64,000 bases of DNA from Streptomyces sp. CBMA152 (lineage in GTDB: Bacteria; Actinomycetota; Actinomycetes; Streptomycetales; Streptomycetaceae), in contig NZ_MECJ01000002.1 of NCBI RefSeq assembly GCF_014596475.1, positions 1 to 64,000 of the forward strand, written 5' to 3'. This document shows positions 25,129-34,600 of the stretch, piece after piece. How positions within the stretch are numbered: position 1 is the first letter of the stretch; each line of letters opens with the position of its first letter. Both the position numbers and the translations under genes were made by a program. The notes under the pieces were generated by a model, which worked only from the letters and a program-made list of their open reading frames with translations, was not told where the DNA came from and made no database searches.

Positions 25129-25159
25129 GGTTTCGAAGCATCATAGTGATGCGAAAACC
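25129..25159. promoter_or_regulatory. Second inverted repeat resembling the HxlR operator
   Basis: GCATCA-TAG-TGATGC lies inside outer GGTTT...AAACC arms and shares CGAAGCATCA with the repeat at 24591-24619. It ends 16 bp before the ATG of the decayed gene at 25176, a good operator position. Confidence 0.5.
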
Positions 25160-25175
25160 GAAGCAGGAGGTGTCC

Positions 25176-25300
25176 ATGCCGCGCATCGAACCGCTCACCC
25201 GCCATATCCCGCCCCATCGACCAGGCATTGCGTCGATGGCTGCCTCCGGGCGTGACACACGAGGCCCTGGGGCGCCCCGTTCCCGGCGCAGTGAGCCTTT
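25176..25300 (+). pseudogene. Decayed carboxymuconolactone decarboxylase-family gene
   Basis: A fine start remains: AGGAGGTGTCC then ATG and MPRIEPLT, the usual opening of alkylhydroperoxidase/carboxymuconolactone decarboxylase-like proteins. The next conserved pieces occur only in other frames: PPYP two bases off, and IDQALRRWLPPGVTHE one base off. After about 25260 no family similarity is visible, and the catalytic Cys-x-x-Cys/His region is gone. Frameshifts plus a 3' deletion make it non-functional. The intact operator and ribosome-binding site show that decay is recent. Confidence 0.5.
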
Positions 25301-25444
25301 CCAACGTCTATCTCAACAGCACACCACAATCAGCCAGTTCCTTGCGAGCCGTCCTCTGAAATGCCCGGCGATCCGTCGCCGGGGCCGATCAATCCGAGTG
25401 TCGAATCGAAGCCTGGCACGCTTGTCCGAACACAGGAGGTTTCC

Positions 25445-25750
25445 ATGGCCAAGGGCTACTGGGTCAGCGTCTACCGCACCATTTCCGATCCCGAGAAGCT
25501 GGCCGCCTACAACAAGCTGGCCGGTCCGGCCGTCACGGCCAGGGGCGGGCGGAGGCTCGCCGTCGGCGGTCGGGTCGTCGCCCACGACGCCGGAATCGCC
25601 GAGCGCACCATCCTGATCGAGTTCGACACCTTTGAACAGGCGGTCGCGGCACGCGAGAGCGCGGCATATCAGGAGGCGCTGGTCGTCCTTTCCGACGCCG
25701 TCGAGCGAGACTTCCGCATCATCGAAGGCGTCGACTCACCGGCGCACTGA
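25445..25750 (+). CDS. DUF1330 protein
   Basis: A 101-residue ferredoxin-like (dimeric alpha/beta barrel) protein. The sequence KGYWVSVYRTISDPEKLAAYNKLAGPAV, GGRRLAVGGRV and IEFDTFEQAVAARESAAYQEAL follows the DUF1330 pattern closely. The ribosome-binding site is AGGAGG. Such proteins are small, cytosolic and often located beside HxlR regulators and oxidoreductases; catalytic activity is unproven. It follows the decayed carboxymuconolactone-decarboxylase gene and was probably in its operon. Confidence 0.9.
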   Translation: MAKGYWVSVYRTISDPEKLAAYNKLAGPAVTARGGRRLAVGGRVVAHDAGIAERTILIEFDTFEQAVAARESAAYQEALVVLSDAVERDFRIIEGVDSPAH

Positions 25751-25794
25751 CGTTCAGGCCGGCCTGGCGGCCCCGCCGGTCTCAGTGCGCGCCA

Positions 25795-27879
25795 TCATGC
25801 GCGCTGGGTGGTGATGGTGCACAGGCGCTTGGTGGCCCGGGTCAGGGCCACGTACAGGTCCCTCTCCCCGCCGGGGCGAGCCGTGATGATCTCCTCGGGG
25901 TTCAGGACGACGACCCCGTCGAACTCAAGGCCACGTGCTTCGGACGCGGGCACGATGCGTGCGTGGTCGGCGATGCCGTGAGCCGTCAACTGGCTCACCC
26001 GGGTGTCCGCGCAGATCACTCCCAGGAGTTCGTCCGGCTGCGCGGTGCTCTGGGCGCGCAGTTCCTCCACGACGGCGGTGACCAACCCGTCCCCATGTGC
26101 GGTCACGGTGCGCGGGCTCTCACCGCTGCGCAGTGACCTTGTGGGCCGCTGGTCCGGAGCGATCCGCGCGAGCAGGTCCCGGACACTCTCCAGGATCTCC
26201 TGCGTGGTGCGGTAACTGACCGTCAGGTCGTGCAGCCTGAACCGCGTCCCGACATGCGGGCTCAGGGCTTCCTTCCAGTCGCGTGCCGTCGTGACCGGGC
26301 CCGACTGGGCGAAGTCGCCCACCAGCGTCATCGCCCTCGCCGGGCAGCGGCGGACGATCATCCGCCACTGCATGGCGGTCAGTTCCTGCGCCTCGTCGAC
26401 GACGACGTGCCCGTACGTCCGCTCGGGCGGGCCGTCGACCAGGCTCGCCGCCTCGTCCAGCAACGGCACGTCCGCATCGGTCCACGGGGCGTCCGGGGCG
26501 CGTAGGAGAAGGGACCGCTCCTGCGGGGTCAGGTTCGGCAGGCGCTCGGCCAGGGCGTCGGCATCCGTCAGCAGTGCCTTCACGAGGTCGCCGGGTACCA
26601 GCCTCGGCCACAGCGCCTCGACCGCCCGGTCGACAACGGCGTCGTCGAGGAGATCGGCCCCGATGGCGTCCAGGTCCAGCTCGTGGACCGGGCCCGGGTC
26701 GGCGGCGCCCTCGGCGCGGCGCTGGGCGACCCCCGTGAACCGGTCGAGGTTCAGGCCCGTCATCTGCTCGGCATCGGCGTCGATCTGCTCCAGGAGGTCG
26801 CCCATGTCCCGTTGCATCGCGTCGGTGACGGCGTCGACCAGGAGTTCCTTGAACGCCTGGCGCGCGGGGTTGTGGCCGGATGCGGCCGCCAGGGCGGCGG
26901 CGCGTGCAGTGGCGACCTCCTTCTCGGACAGGTGGACCAGTTCCTGCCCGACCCGGACGGTGAAGTCACCCGCGGGGGCCTGGTGGTCTCGCAGCAGGCC
27001 GGCCAGGGCGTCGGCGAGGTCCAGGCCGCCCTTGAGGCGCGCCGTGTCGAACGGGTCCACCGCGTCCGGGGACACTCCGGCCAGCTCCTGACAGGTCGCC
27101 AGTTCGACGTCGTTCTCCCCGAGCGAGGGAAGGACCTGGGAGATGTAGTCGAGGAAACGGGCGTTGGGGCCCACCACCAGGACGCCTTCCTCCGCGGCGC
27201 GCGGGAACGCGTACAGGACGTAGGCCGCCCGGTGCAGGGCGACCACCGTCTTGCCGGTGCCGGGTCCGCCCTGCACCACGGTCACCCCGCGGTGGGCGGA
27301 GCGGACGATCTCGTCCTGCTCGGCCTGCAGCGTCGCGACGGCCGCGTGCATCCTGCCCGTACGCCGTGCCGACAGAGCCTCGGTCAACGGGCCGTCCCCC
27401 ACGACGTCTTCGTCGGTCGGGGCGGTCCCGTCGAGCAGTTCGTCGCTCACCGAGACGACCGTGCGCTCTTCGAGGCGCAGGTGCCGGCGCCGCCGCAGAT
27501 CCATCGGGTGGACCGGTGTCGCCTCGTAGAAGGGCCGCGCCGCGTTCGCGCGCCAGTCCACGAGCAGCGGCAGGTCGTCCTCCTCCGTGTGCAGTCCGAT
27601 CCGCCCGATGCGCAGGGCCGTGCCGTCCGTCCAGTCGATGCGACCGAAGACCAGCCCCTTCTCGGCGCCTTCCAGTCGGCCGATCTCCTTGGTCAGACGG
27701 TCGGCGGCGAGCTCTCTCTCGTACGCCTCGCCGGCGCCGTCCGCTGGGGCCTTCAGCACACTCGCCCGATTCGCTCGCGCCTCGGAAATCCGCTCGGTGA
27801 GCAGCTCATACAGTGAGGACACATAACCTTGCTCTGATTCAACCGCACGCACGGCAGAATCATTTATCTTTGACAACAA
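25795..27879 (-). CDS. helR: RNA polymerase recycling ATPase, HelD/HelR type
   Basis: A 694-residue UvrD-like ATPase. TTG at 27879 (second TTG adjacent) is chosen because AGGAG lies 4 bp upstream. The N-terminal coiled-coil arm (SEQGYVSSLYELLTERISEARAN) can reach into RNA polymerase. Walker A is GGPGTGKTVVALHRAAYVLY, Walker B VVVDEAQELTAMQW, then VSYRTTQEIL and the C-terminal VALTRATKRL. HelR in Streptomyces displaces rifamycin from RNA polymerase and recycles stalled enzyme. The first codons use rare ATA/AAT. No rifamycin-associated element was found upstream, so drug induction is uncertain. Confidence 0.88.
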   Translation of the reverse strand: MLSKINDSAVRAVESEQGYVSSLYELLTERISEARANRASVLKAPADGAGEAYERELAADRLTKEIGRLEGAEKGLVFGRIDWTDGTALRIGRIGLHTEEDDLPLLVDWRANAARPFYEATPVHPMDLRRRRHLRLEERTVVSVSDELLDGTAPTDEDVVGDGPLTEALSARRTGRMHAAVATLQAEQDEIVRSAHRGVTVVQGGPGTGKTVVALHRAAYVLYAFPRAAEEGVLVVGPNARFLDYISQVLPSLGENDVELATCQELAGVSPDAVDPFDTARLKGGLDLADALAGLLRDHQAPAGDFTVRVGQELVHLSEKEVATARAAALAAASGHNPARQAFKELLVDAVTDAMQRDMGDLLEQIDADAEQMTGLNLDRFTGVAQRRAEGAADPGPVHELDLDAIGADLLDDAVVDRAVEALWPRLVPGDLVKALLTDADALAERLPNLTPQERSLLLRAPDAPWTDADVPLLDEAASLVDGPPERTYGHVVVDEAQELTAMQWRMIVRRCPARAMTLVGDFAQSGPVTTARDWKEALSPHVGTRFRLHDLTVSYRTTQEILESVRDLLARIAPDQRPTRSLRSGESPRTVTAHGDGLVTAVVEELRAQSTAQPDELLGVICADTRVSQLTAHGIADHARIVPASEARGLEFDGVVVLNPEEIITARPGGERDLYVALTRATKRLCTITTQRA

Positions 27880-28674
27880 GGGGCTCCTTCGATTCGAGCC
27901 GCACCATACGGCCAAAGTTCCCTGAAGGTAAGTCTTGACTTGCTTGTTGCGTCTATGGCCTTACGGCTGGCCGCACTTCAAGTCATGTATTCCGTCGTTT
28001 TCCTTGAATGCCGGTGATACTTCCTGTGCACGGGAAAGTCGGTGAATCCACGGGAAAGGTTCGTGGTCGCGTCACAGGCCGGGACGGGGCTGGCCCGCAT
28101 TCCCAATGCGGACACCGGCGGCCGCCGTGATCCGGTTGTGCGACGCGGCGAGTTGGGTGGTGTTCCCGCCGCCGTGCAGGGAGATGCGGACGCCCCCGTC
28201 GTGCCCGGTGGCCACATCGGCCGCCCAGGCACGCTGCTCCGGCAGCCGTTGGGGTGCCTCGGCGGGCAGGAAGGCGACGTGGCGGCGGGCGAGTTCGTCG
28301 ATCGCGGAGGGTGGGGGAGAGGGCGTGGACGTGGGGAGCGTGTGACCGGTGATGACACATTCCTCAAACTTGACTACTGCGGGTCGGAATCGCCGAGGAT
28401 ACAGGGCGGGGGCGTAGACCGGACGCCCCCACGCCGTGACCTGGGTCACTGTTCAGGCGGCGGCTGACGCCCTTGCGGGGACCCCCTACCGGTGCACCCG
28501 ACCTCTCAGGGTGGCGTCAGCACCACCCTGCCCCCGGGACAGTCCCCCCAGCGGTCCGGGTGGTGGCGCCATGGCGGCAGTGGGCCCCCGATTCGTACGT
28601 TTCATGAGGTCAGCGCAGGTCACCGCGAGGGACCGCCGACCGCCTGCCGACCCGCTATCGACCGGAGATCCGTC
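27880..28674. other. Region of about 800 bp with little supported coding
   Basis: Between helR and the desaturase I see only a doubtful minus-strand frame (28072-28449), a hairpin CAGGGTGG...CCACCCTG (28507-28530) ahead of the desaturase, and a TTGACT box near 27935. The part next to helR is relatively A/T-rich and probably holds its promoter. Confidence 0.4.
28072..28449 (-). CDS. Doubtful small hypothetical protein (up to 125 aa)
   Basis: The C-terminal two thirds have normal Streptomyces codon use: AIDELARRHVAFLPAEAPQRL, WAADVATGHDGGVRISLHG, LAASHNRITAAAGVRI. The first 40 codons look less coding, and no in-frame start has a convincing ribosome-binding site; GAGGA near 28368 precedes an out-of-frame GTG. 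It could be a real gene with an unrecognised start or the remnant of one. No family recognised. Confidence 0.3.
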   Translation of the reverse strand: MTQVTAWGRPVYAPALYPRRFRPAVVKFEECVITGHTLPTSTPSPPPSAIDELARRHVAFLPAEAPQRLPEQRAWAADVATGHDGGVRISLHGGGNTTQLAASHNRITAAAGVRIGNAGQPRPGL

Positions 28675-29754
28675 ATGCCCCAGGCCATCGTGAACGCCGA
28701 GTCCGGCACGGCCACTGTGAGGCTTGTGCCTCCTTCTCGCCCCGCAGGCCGGAGCAGCGAATTCACCCCGCTCCTCAAGGCGGTGAAGGGGCAGGGGCTG
28801 CTGGAGCGGCGCACGGGCTGGTACGCGGTGGGCATCGCCGTCAACTTCCTCGCCCTCGCCGCGACCGTCACCGCCATGGCGCTCACCGGCGACACCTGGT
28901 GGACCCTGCTGTACGCCGTACCGCTCGCGGTGCTGTGGGCCCGCACCGCGTTCTTCGGGCACGACGCGGGCCACGCCCAGATAACCCGCGGCCGACGCGC
29001 GGGCAGGATCATCGGCCTGATCCACAGCGATCTGCTGCTCGGGATGAGTTACGCCTGGTGGAACGACAAACACAACCGCCATCACGCCAACCCCAACCAC
29101 GTCGACAAGGACCCGGACGTCGGCGTCGGCGCGATGGTGTGGACCGAGAAGCAGGCGGAGCGCCGTGAAGGCTTCGCCCGCTGGCTCACCCGCAACCAGG
29201 CCCGGCTCTTCTTCCCGATGCTGCTGCTCGAAGGCATCGCGCTGAAGGTGTACGGATTCCAGGACCTGCGCAGGCAGCCACCGCGCGAACGCGTCGTCGA
29301 GGCCCTGCTGCTCCTCGCCCACCTCGCCGGATACGCGACCCTGCTCCTCACCGTGCTCTCGCCGGGCAAGGCGCTGGTCTTCGCGCTGCTCCACCACGCC
29401 CTCTTCGGGCTCCACCTGGGCATGACCTTCGCGCCGAACCACAAGGGCATGGAGATGCCGGACGCTGACGACGAAGGCTGGGGCCATCTGCGCCGCCAGG
29501 TCCTGACCTCGCGCAACGTACGCGGCGGACTCCTGACCGACTGGTTCCTGGGCGGCCTGAACTACCAGATCGAGCACCATCTCTTCCCGAGCATGCCCCG
29601 CCCGCACCTGCGGCTCGTCCAGCCGATGGTGCGCGCCCACTGCCGTGCGGTCGGCATCCCGTACACGGAGACCTCGCTGATCGACTCCTACCGGCAGGCC
29701 CTGCGGCACATGCACGCGGTCGGGGCGCCGCTGCGGCGGGGTGGGGCGGGGTAG
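28675..29754 (+). CDS. Membrane fatty acid desaturase
   Basis: A 359-residue integral membrane diiron desaturase that inserts a double bond into acyl chains, adjusting membrane fluidity. All three histidine boxes are present: HDAGH, HNRHH (in WWNDKHNRHHANPN) and QIEHHLFP. Two hydrophobic pairs lie at about 50-90 and 180-250. ATG follows GGAG. A hairpin precedes it, and no DesK/DesR pair is adjacent. The closest general type is the acyl-CoA/acyl-lipid desaturase of actinomycetes. A small membrane protein gene follows after 208 bp. Confidence 0.95.
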   Translation: MPQAIVNAESGTATVRLVPPSRPAGRSSEFTPLLKAVKGQGLLERRTGWYAVGIAVNFLALAATVTAMALTGDTWWTLLYAVPLAVLWARTAFFGHDAGHAQITRGRRAGRIIGLIHSDLLLGMSYAWWNDKHNRHHANPNHVDKDPDVGVGAMVWTEKQAERREGFARWLTRNQARLFFPMLLLEGIALKVYGFQDLRRQPPRERVVEALLLLAHLAGYATLLLTVLSPGKALVFALLHHALFGLHLGMTFAPNHKGMEMPDADDEGWGHLRRQVLTSRNVRGGLLTDWFLGGLNYQIEHHLFPSMPRPHLRLVQPMVRAHCRAVGIPYTETSLIDSYRQALRHMHAVGAPLRRGGAG

Positions 29755-29962
29755 GCGCTCGCGCTCGTGTCGTCCTCCTGGAGGAGTGCCGTACGGCGGG
29801 GGTGCGCCGCATAGTGGAAGCAGACGGCCGGTGTGCGGTGCGGATGACGGATTCGGGACATGTGTACGTAATCGGATGCCGGGCGGCGGAACCAGGGGAG
29901 ATCCCCACACGTTCCCCAGACAGAGAGCGGCGGCAGCAGCGGCCGCGAAGGAGGCCACGGAC

Positions 29963-30145
29963 ATGTCGAAGCGCGCGATGATCGCCGCCGGTGGAGTGGT
30001 GGTGGGACTCATCCTGATCCCGCTGATCGGATTCCTGCCGGCGTTGCTGGTCCTCATAGGGGTGCCCGTCGTGGCCTATCTGATGCTGGACCCGAGCCAG
30101 CGCCGCCGGCTGCGCCACATCACCCGCAAGGAACTGGGCCGCTGA
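29963..30145 (+). CDS. Small hydrophobic membrane protein (60 aa)
   Basis: Begins MSKRAMIAAGG behind GAAGGAGG. Residues 6-43 form one long or two tightly joined hydrophobic helices (VVVGLILIPLIGFLPALLVL, then VPVVAYLML), followed by a basic cytosolic tail (RRRLRHITRKELGR). The strong ribosome-binding site supports translation. No family is recognised. It stands between the desaturase and the MOSC gene on the same strand. Confidence 0.7.
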   Translation: MSKRAMIAAGGVVVGLILIPLIGFLPALLVLIGVPVVAYLMLDPSQRRRLRHITRKELGR

Positions 30146-30251
30146 CCTGCTGAGACCGTCCGGGAGGCCCCCCGACCGCCCGGACGGCTCGCCACCGCGC
30201 CGGGATAGGGTCGCGGTGATCGACGGCACGGTATGCAAGGGGGTCCGCGCG

Positions 30252-30794
30252 ATGGGCGGAACGGTCACAGCGGTCAGCAGCAACGGCGAGTACACGTTCA
30301 CCAAGCCGAACAGGGACAGCATCACGCTGCTCCGGGGTCTCGGTGTGGAGGGCGACGTCCATGCGGGTGTGACGGTCAAGCACCGCTTCCGGGTGGCACA
30401 GGACCCCACTCGGCCGAACCTGCGCCAGGTCCACCTCATCCATGAGGAGCTGTTCCGCGAAGTGGCCGAGAAGGGCTTCGAGGTCCTCCCCGGCCAGCTC
30501 GGCGAGAACATCACCACGGGCGGTCTCGACCTGCTCTCCCTGCCCACCGGCACCTTGCTGCACATCGGCGCGGAGGCGGTCGTCGAGATAACCGGCCTGC
30601 GCAACCCGTGCGCGCAGATCGACACCTTCCAGAACGGTCTGCTCAAGCAGGTCGTCGGCCGCGACGAGACGGGCGCCGTCGTGCGCAAGGCCGGGATCAT
30701 GAGCGTGGTCCGGTCGGGCGGCGTCGTCCGGCCCGGCGACCCGATCGAGGTGGAGCTCCCGGCGGAGCCCCATCGCCCGCTCGAACAGGTCTGA
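30252..30794 (+). CDS. MOSC-domain protein
   Basis: A 180-residue single MOSC domain, the sulfur-carrier fold related to the molybdenum cofactor sulfurase C-terminus. It has GLGVEGDVHAG, HLIHEELFREV, LPGQLGENITTGGLDL, and the conserved cysteine in ITGLRNPCAQID, followed by VVRSGGVVRPGD. Stand-alone MOSC proteins such as YiiM/YuaD handle N-hydroxylated compounds or move sulfur for metal clusters. No transmembrane segment. The ribosome-binding sequence is weak (AAGGGGG at a distance). Confidence 0.92.
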   Translation: MGGTVTAVSSNGEYTFTKPNRDSITLLRGLGVEGDVHAGVTVKHRFRVAQDPTRPNLRQVHLIHEELFREVAEKGFEVLPGQLGENITTGGLDLLSLPTGTLLHIGAEAVVEITGLRNPCAQIDTFQNGLLKQVVGRDETGAVVRKAGIMSVVRSGGVVRPGDPIEVELPAEPHRPLEQV

Positions 30795-30922
30795 GCCCGG
30801 CCGAGCCCCGGTGACTGGCCGGGCCGGGCGGCGGGGTGGCCGGGAGCACCGCCGGGGTGGGTGGCGAGGTGACCGGGAGCGCCGCGTCGGGGCGGGTGGC
30901 GGCCTCAGTCGCCCACGCCGCT

Positions 30923-31435
30923 CTACGCTCCCGCCTCACCCGCGTAGTAGTCCCGCATCAGCTCCGCCGACCAGGCCGGCTGGACCGTCTCGCCGCGCGG
31001 TCCGAACTCCGCCATATACGGCTTGATGTCCAGCACCGGTGTGCCGTCCACCGCGTCGAGGCCGGTCACATGGACGTCGAGCCCGTCGACCTTCACGAGT
31101 CGGCAGCGCGAGACCCCGAGCCGGTTCGGCCGGTTCTTGCCGCGCTGGGCGAAGATCCCGACCAGCGGCCACTCGGGGTTGCCGCGCGGGTGCCGGGCGC
31201 CCGACTCGATCTTCTCGGTCGCCACCTGGTCGAAGTGGTAGACGACCTCCAGATGCGAGAACTCCGCGAGTCCGAACAGCGCGTCGGGGCCGAACTGTTC
31301 GGCATCGAGCCGGATCACCGCCGACTCGCCGCCCCAGTGGTCGTCGACCACCTCCACCCGTCCGCCGACGACCCGCGCCACCGGACAGCACACCACTTCG
31401 CCGCCGAACCCGCCCACTTCACCCTCAGCAGCCAT
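30923..31435 (-). CDS. TrmO-type tRNA methyltransferase (TsaA/YaeB fold)
   Basis: A 170-residue beta-barrel protein. TrmO methylates N6-threonylcarbamoyladenosine at tRNA position 37 using S-adenosylmethionine. Matching motifs include LEVVYHFDQV, RHPRGNPEWPLVGIFAQRGKNRPNRLGVSRCRLVKVDG, VTGLDAVDGTPVLDIKPY. ATG 31435 is preceded by GGGAGG; a longer reading to 31603 is unsupported. Actinomycete members act on diverse substrates and a tRNA role is assumed from family. It is divergent from the 1125-residue gene by 179 bp. Confidence 0.85.
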   Translation of the reverse strand: MAAEGEVGGFGGEVVCCPVARVVGGRVEVVDDHWGGESAVIRLDAEQFGPDALFGLAEFSHLEVVYHFDQVATEKIESGARHPRGNPEWPLVGIFAQRGKNRPNRLGVSRCRLVKVDGLDVHVTGLDAVDGTPVLDIKPYMAEFGPRGETVQPAWSAELMRDYYAGEAGA

Positions 31436-31614
31436 CCGCGTTCCTCCCGTAGGCCCGTATAGGACGCCCAACCCACCGCGTTCCGGAACGTTCCCGGCGT
31501 ACGCGAACGGGTCCCGCCGTACTCGTAATTGCGTTGCACCCGTGATCCACGGGCTGCCAGGATCGTACGCATGATGATCCGAAAGGAGGCCGTCCGATCC
31601 CACGGTGATCGCTG

Positions 31615-34600
31615 ATGGCCCACTCCACCCCGCCCCAGCCGCTGACCCCCGAGTGGATCAGCACCCACTTCGGCTCCCTGCCGTTCCCGGCCCGGATGCC
31701 CGCCCTCGCGCGGTACGCGCGTGCTCTCGACCCGGCTGCCTATGCCACCCTGCACCGCGCGCTCGACGTCGGTGACCAGGACGAACGGCACACCGGACTC
31801 TTCCTCGCCACCGCCCGCCGCGACCTCGACACGGTGGCGGCCGCGCTCGACGACCCGGTGCTCCGGCGCCGCGCGCTCGCTGCGGCCATCCGCCTGCCCG
31901 TGCCCGAACAGGCCCTGGCGGACCTGGTGTTGAGCGACATCTCCTCGGTCCGCCACTCCACGTATCGCGTACTTCGGCTCAGCCGCCGTGCGCGCCTCGC
32001 CGACCGCCTCCTTCCCGAGGTGTACGAACGCCACGGCGCCCCGGAGGCGGCCCGGCTGCTCACCGCCTGTTCCCCGCGCGTGGTCGACCGCTGGCTGCCG
32101 AGGACCGGTGCCCCGGACGGCGTGCTGTCCTCGCTCGCGCGCACCGCGCCCGCCGCCGTCGCCGTACTCCTGAGCAAGGAGTACGGGGAATGGGCAGGCG
32201 GTCCGTATGTCCACCGCTATGCGATGCGGCGCAAGCTCCTCGCTGCCGTCGTTGCGGAACGCGACCCGGCGGCGGGGCTGCATCTGCTGCGGAACGCGCC
32301 CTGGCTCATCGGGGAACGAGCCGCGGTCGCCCTCCTGCGGCGTCCCGCCGACCTCCTGGAAATCCTTCGTACACTCCAGACCTCCGCGTCCGACGACGAG
32401 AACGCCTCCTTCGAACTCGCTGTACCACCTGGCCCATTGGCACCGACAGCTGTCGCGGCCCTGCGCGCCCTGCCCGAGTCCGACCTGGTGGAACTGGCGA
32501 CCCGGTGTCCGAGCAGAGGCGGCCGACTGCGCCGTCCAGGACGACTGGAGGTGGCCGCCGACCCGCTGCTGGCCTTGTTGCCGCCGGGCGAACGGCGACG
32601 GCTGGTGGCCGAGCGTGCCCGTGATCCCCGTGGGCGCAGGATGCTGCCGTCCGCGTTCGCTGCCCTCGATCCGGCGGACCGTGCCGAATTCAGCGACGTG
32701 TGGCTGGAACGCTGGAAGCGGCGCCCCGCCCGGCTCGCCGCGCTCGCTGTCACTCTGCCGCTCGCGACCGTCGAACCCGTCCTGCGGGAACAGGCTTCCC
32801 GACACCGTGCCCACGATCGGGCCCTGGCCTGGCCCGTACTGCTCGCCTGTGCCGAACTCGGCGGTGATCCGGCGGAGTTCGCGCGGATCGCCCTGAGCTG
32901 CGAGCGGGCTTGGCATGATCAGGAGGAGGTGCGTCGCCACACCCTTCAGCAACTTGCGGGAACGGCGGGGAGGTTGCTGCACGCCGTTCCTGAGCAGGTC
33001 CTCCGAGACGTGACCATGACGGTCGTCGAGTCCCGCGACTCCACGGCGGCAACCCTGGGCCCCGCCGCCCTGCTGCTGCGCCGGGCCGCCGAGAGCGCCG
33101 CCGCCCGAGGCGACCGGGCGCGTGCGGCGTACGCCGCCGCGCTGCTCTGCCGGGTGGTGACCGATCCCCGCCACACCGGTTCGTATCGTCCGCTGAACGT
33201 TGATCTCCCGACGGCGCGGCACATTTGGGCGGCGACGGACCCGGCGGTCGCCGATGGTCCCGGCGTGCGTATCGCGCTCGCTGCGCTCCTCGCACCCCAT
33301 CTCACCGAACTGCCCGAGGCCGGCGCCCTGATGCGGCGTACGGCTCTGGAGGACGAGGATCCCGAGGCGGCGGCGCGTGCGGCAGCGGTGTGGATCACGC
33401 CGACGGCGGTCAGGGAGGAACGGTGTGCCCAACTGATCGCCGTTGACCCCTCCTTCGCCGCCGTCCCCGAGGTGCTGGTGACGATCGCTGAACGGCGGAC
33501 GGATCTGCTCTACACCGTCCTCGCCGCAGCGGTGGCGTCGGTCGGCGGTGGCCGGGGGTTGCGCGGCAGAATCCGGCCGAGGGGCGGTGCCTGGGTGCCA
33601 CGTCCGCGAGCCGGAGCCACGGGACGCTGGCACCCGAGCCAACGCCAGGCGTGGTACGACGTGTTGGCGACCGTCGCCACGGATGAGCACGCTCCGATAC
33701 GGGACCGCGCCGACGCGGCCGCATACCTCCGGTCGCCCGCGCGCCTCCATGCCCTCGCCGAGCACGCGCCCCAGCCGGTGGCAGCCGCCGCCCTCACCGC
33801 CCTCGGCGAAACGGGCCCGGCAACTCCGGACCTCCTCGACACCCTGCTGCGACACGCCGGAACGGGCGGCGTCCGGGGCCGAGCGGCCGTCGCCTCCGTA
33901 CGCCGTCTCCTGACCGAAGCCCCCGACGGCGAAGCCGTCCGACAACTGGGACCCCTCCTCAACTCACCCTCTTCACCGATCGGTTCACGCAAGGAGGCCG
34001 CCCGGACCCTGGGCGTCGTGGGTGGTTCCGCTGCCGCCAGCACACTGCTCGCCGCCTGGGACCAGCCGCATCAGCACCGCGACGTACGGGCGGCGATCGC
34101 GCCCTTCCTGCTGCGGCACGTGGATCACGAGGACATCGTCGTACGGCTGGTCGAGGGCGCCCAGGAGCCAGCGATACGCGAAGCGGTCATCACCCGGGCC
34201 ATCACGTCCCCCGCGTATCTCACGTTTCTCACCCGCCTCGTGCGCGACGGCGAGGACGACGCGGCGGCTGCCGCGTGCAGTGCTCTGAACGGGCGGATCG
34301 TGGGAGCGACGGAGGCCGTCGTCGACGCGGCTCGCGCGCTCGGCGGGGCCGCCGTCGACCCGGTCCGGCCGAGGGCGGTGTGGTACGCGGCGATGACGAC
34401 ACTCGCCACGGCCGCCGACCCACCGGCGGACGCCGCGGTGCGCGAGATGCTGAACACCCTTGTACGCCGGGGCAGGGCGGCGCTGGGAGCCTCGGTGTCG
34501 CGAGCGGCCGCCCTCCGGCGGCTCAACAGCTATGCGAGCGTGCTCCATTCGATGTACGGCCCAAGCGTCGCGGAAGAGCGTGCCGCCGCGCTGTCGGCCG

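Noticed and set aside
27880..28071. Rifamycin-associated element upstream of helR
   Set aside because: No inverted repeat of the expected type was found by eye.
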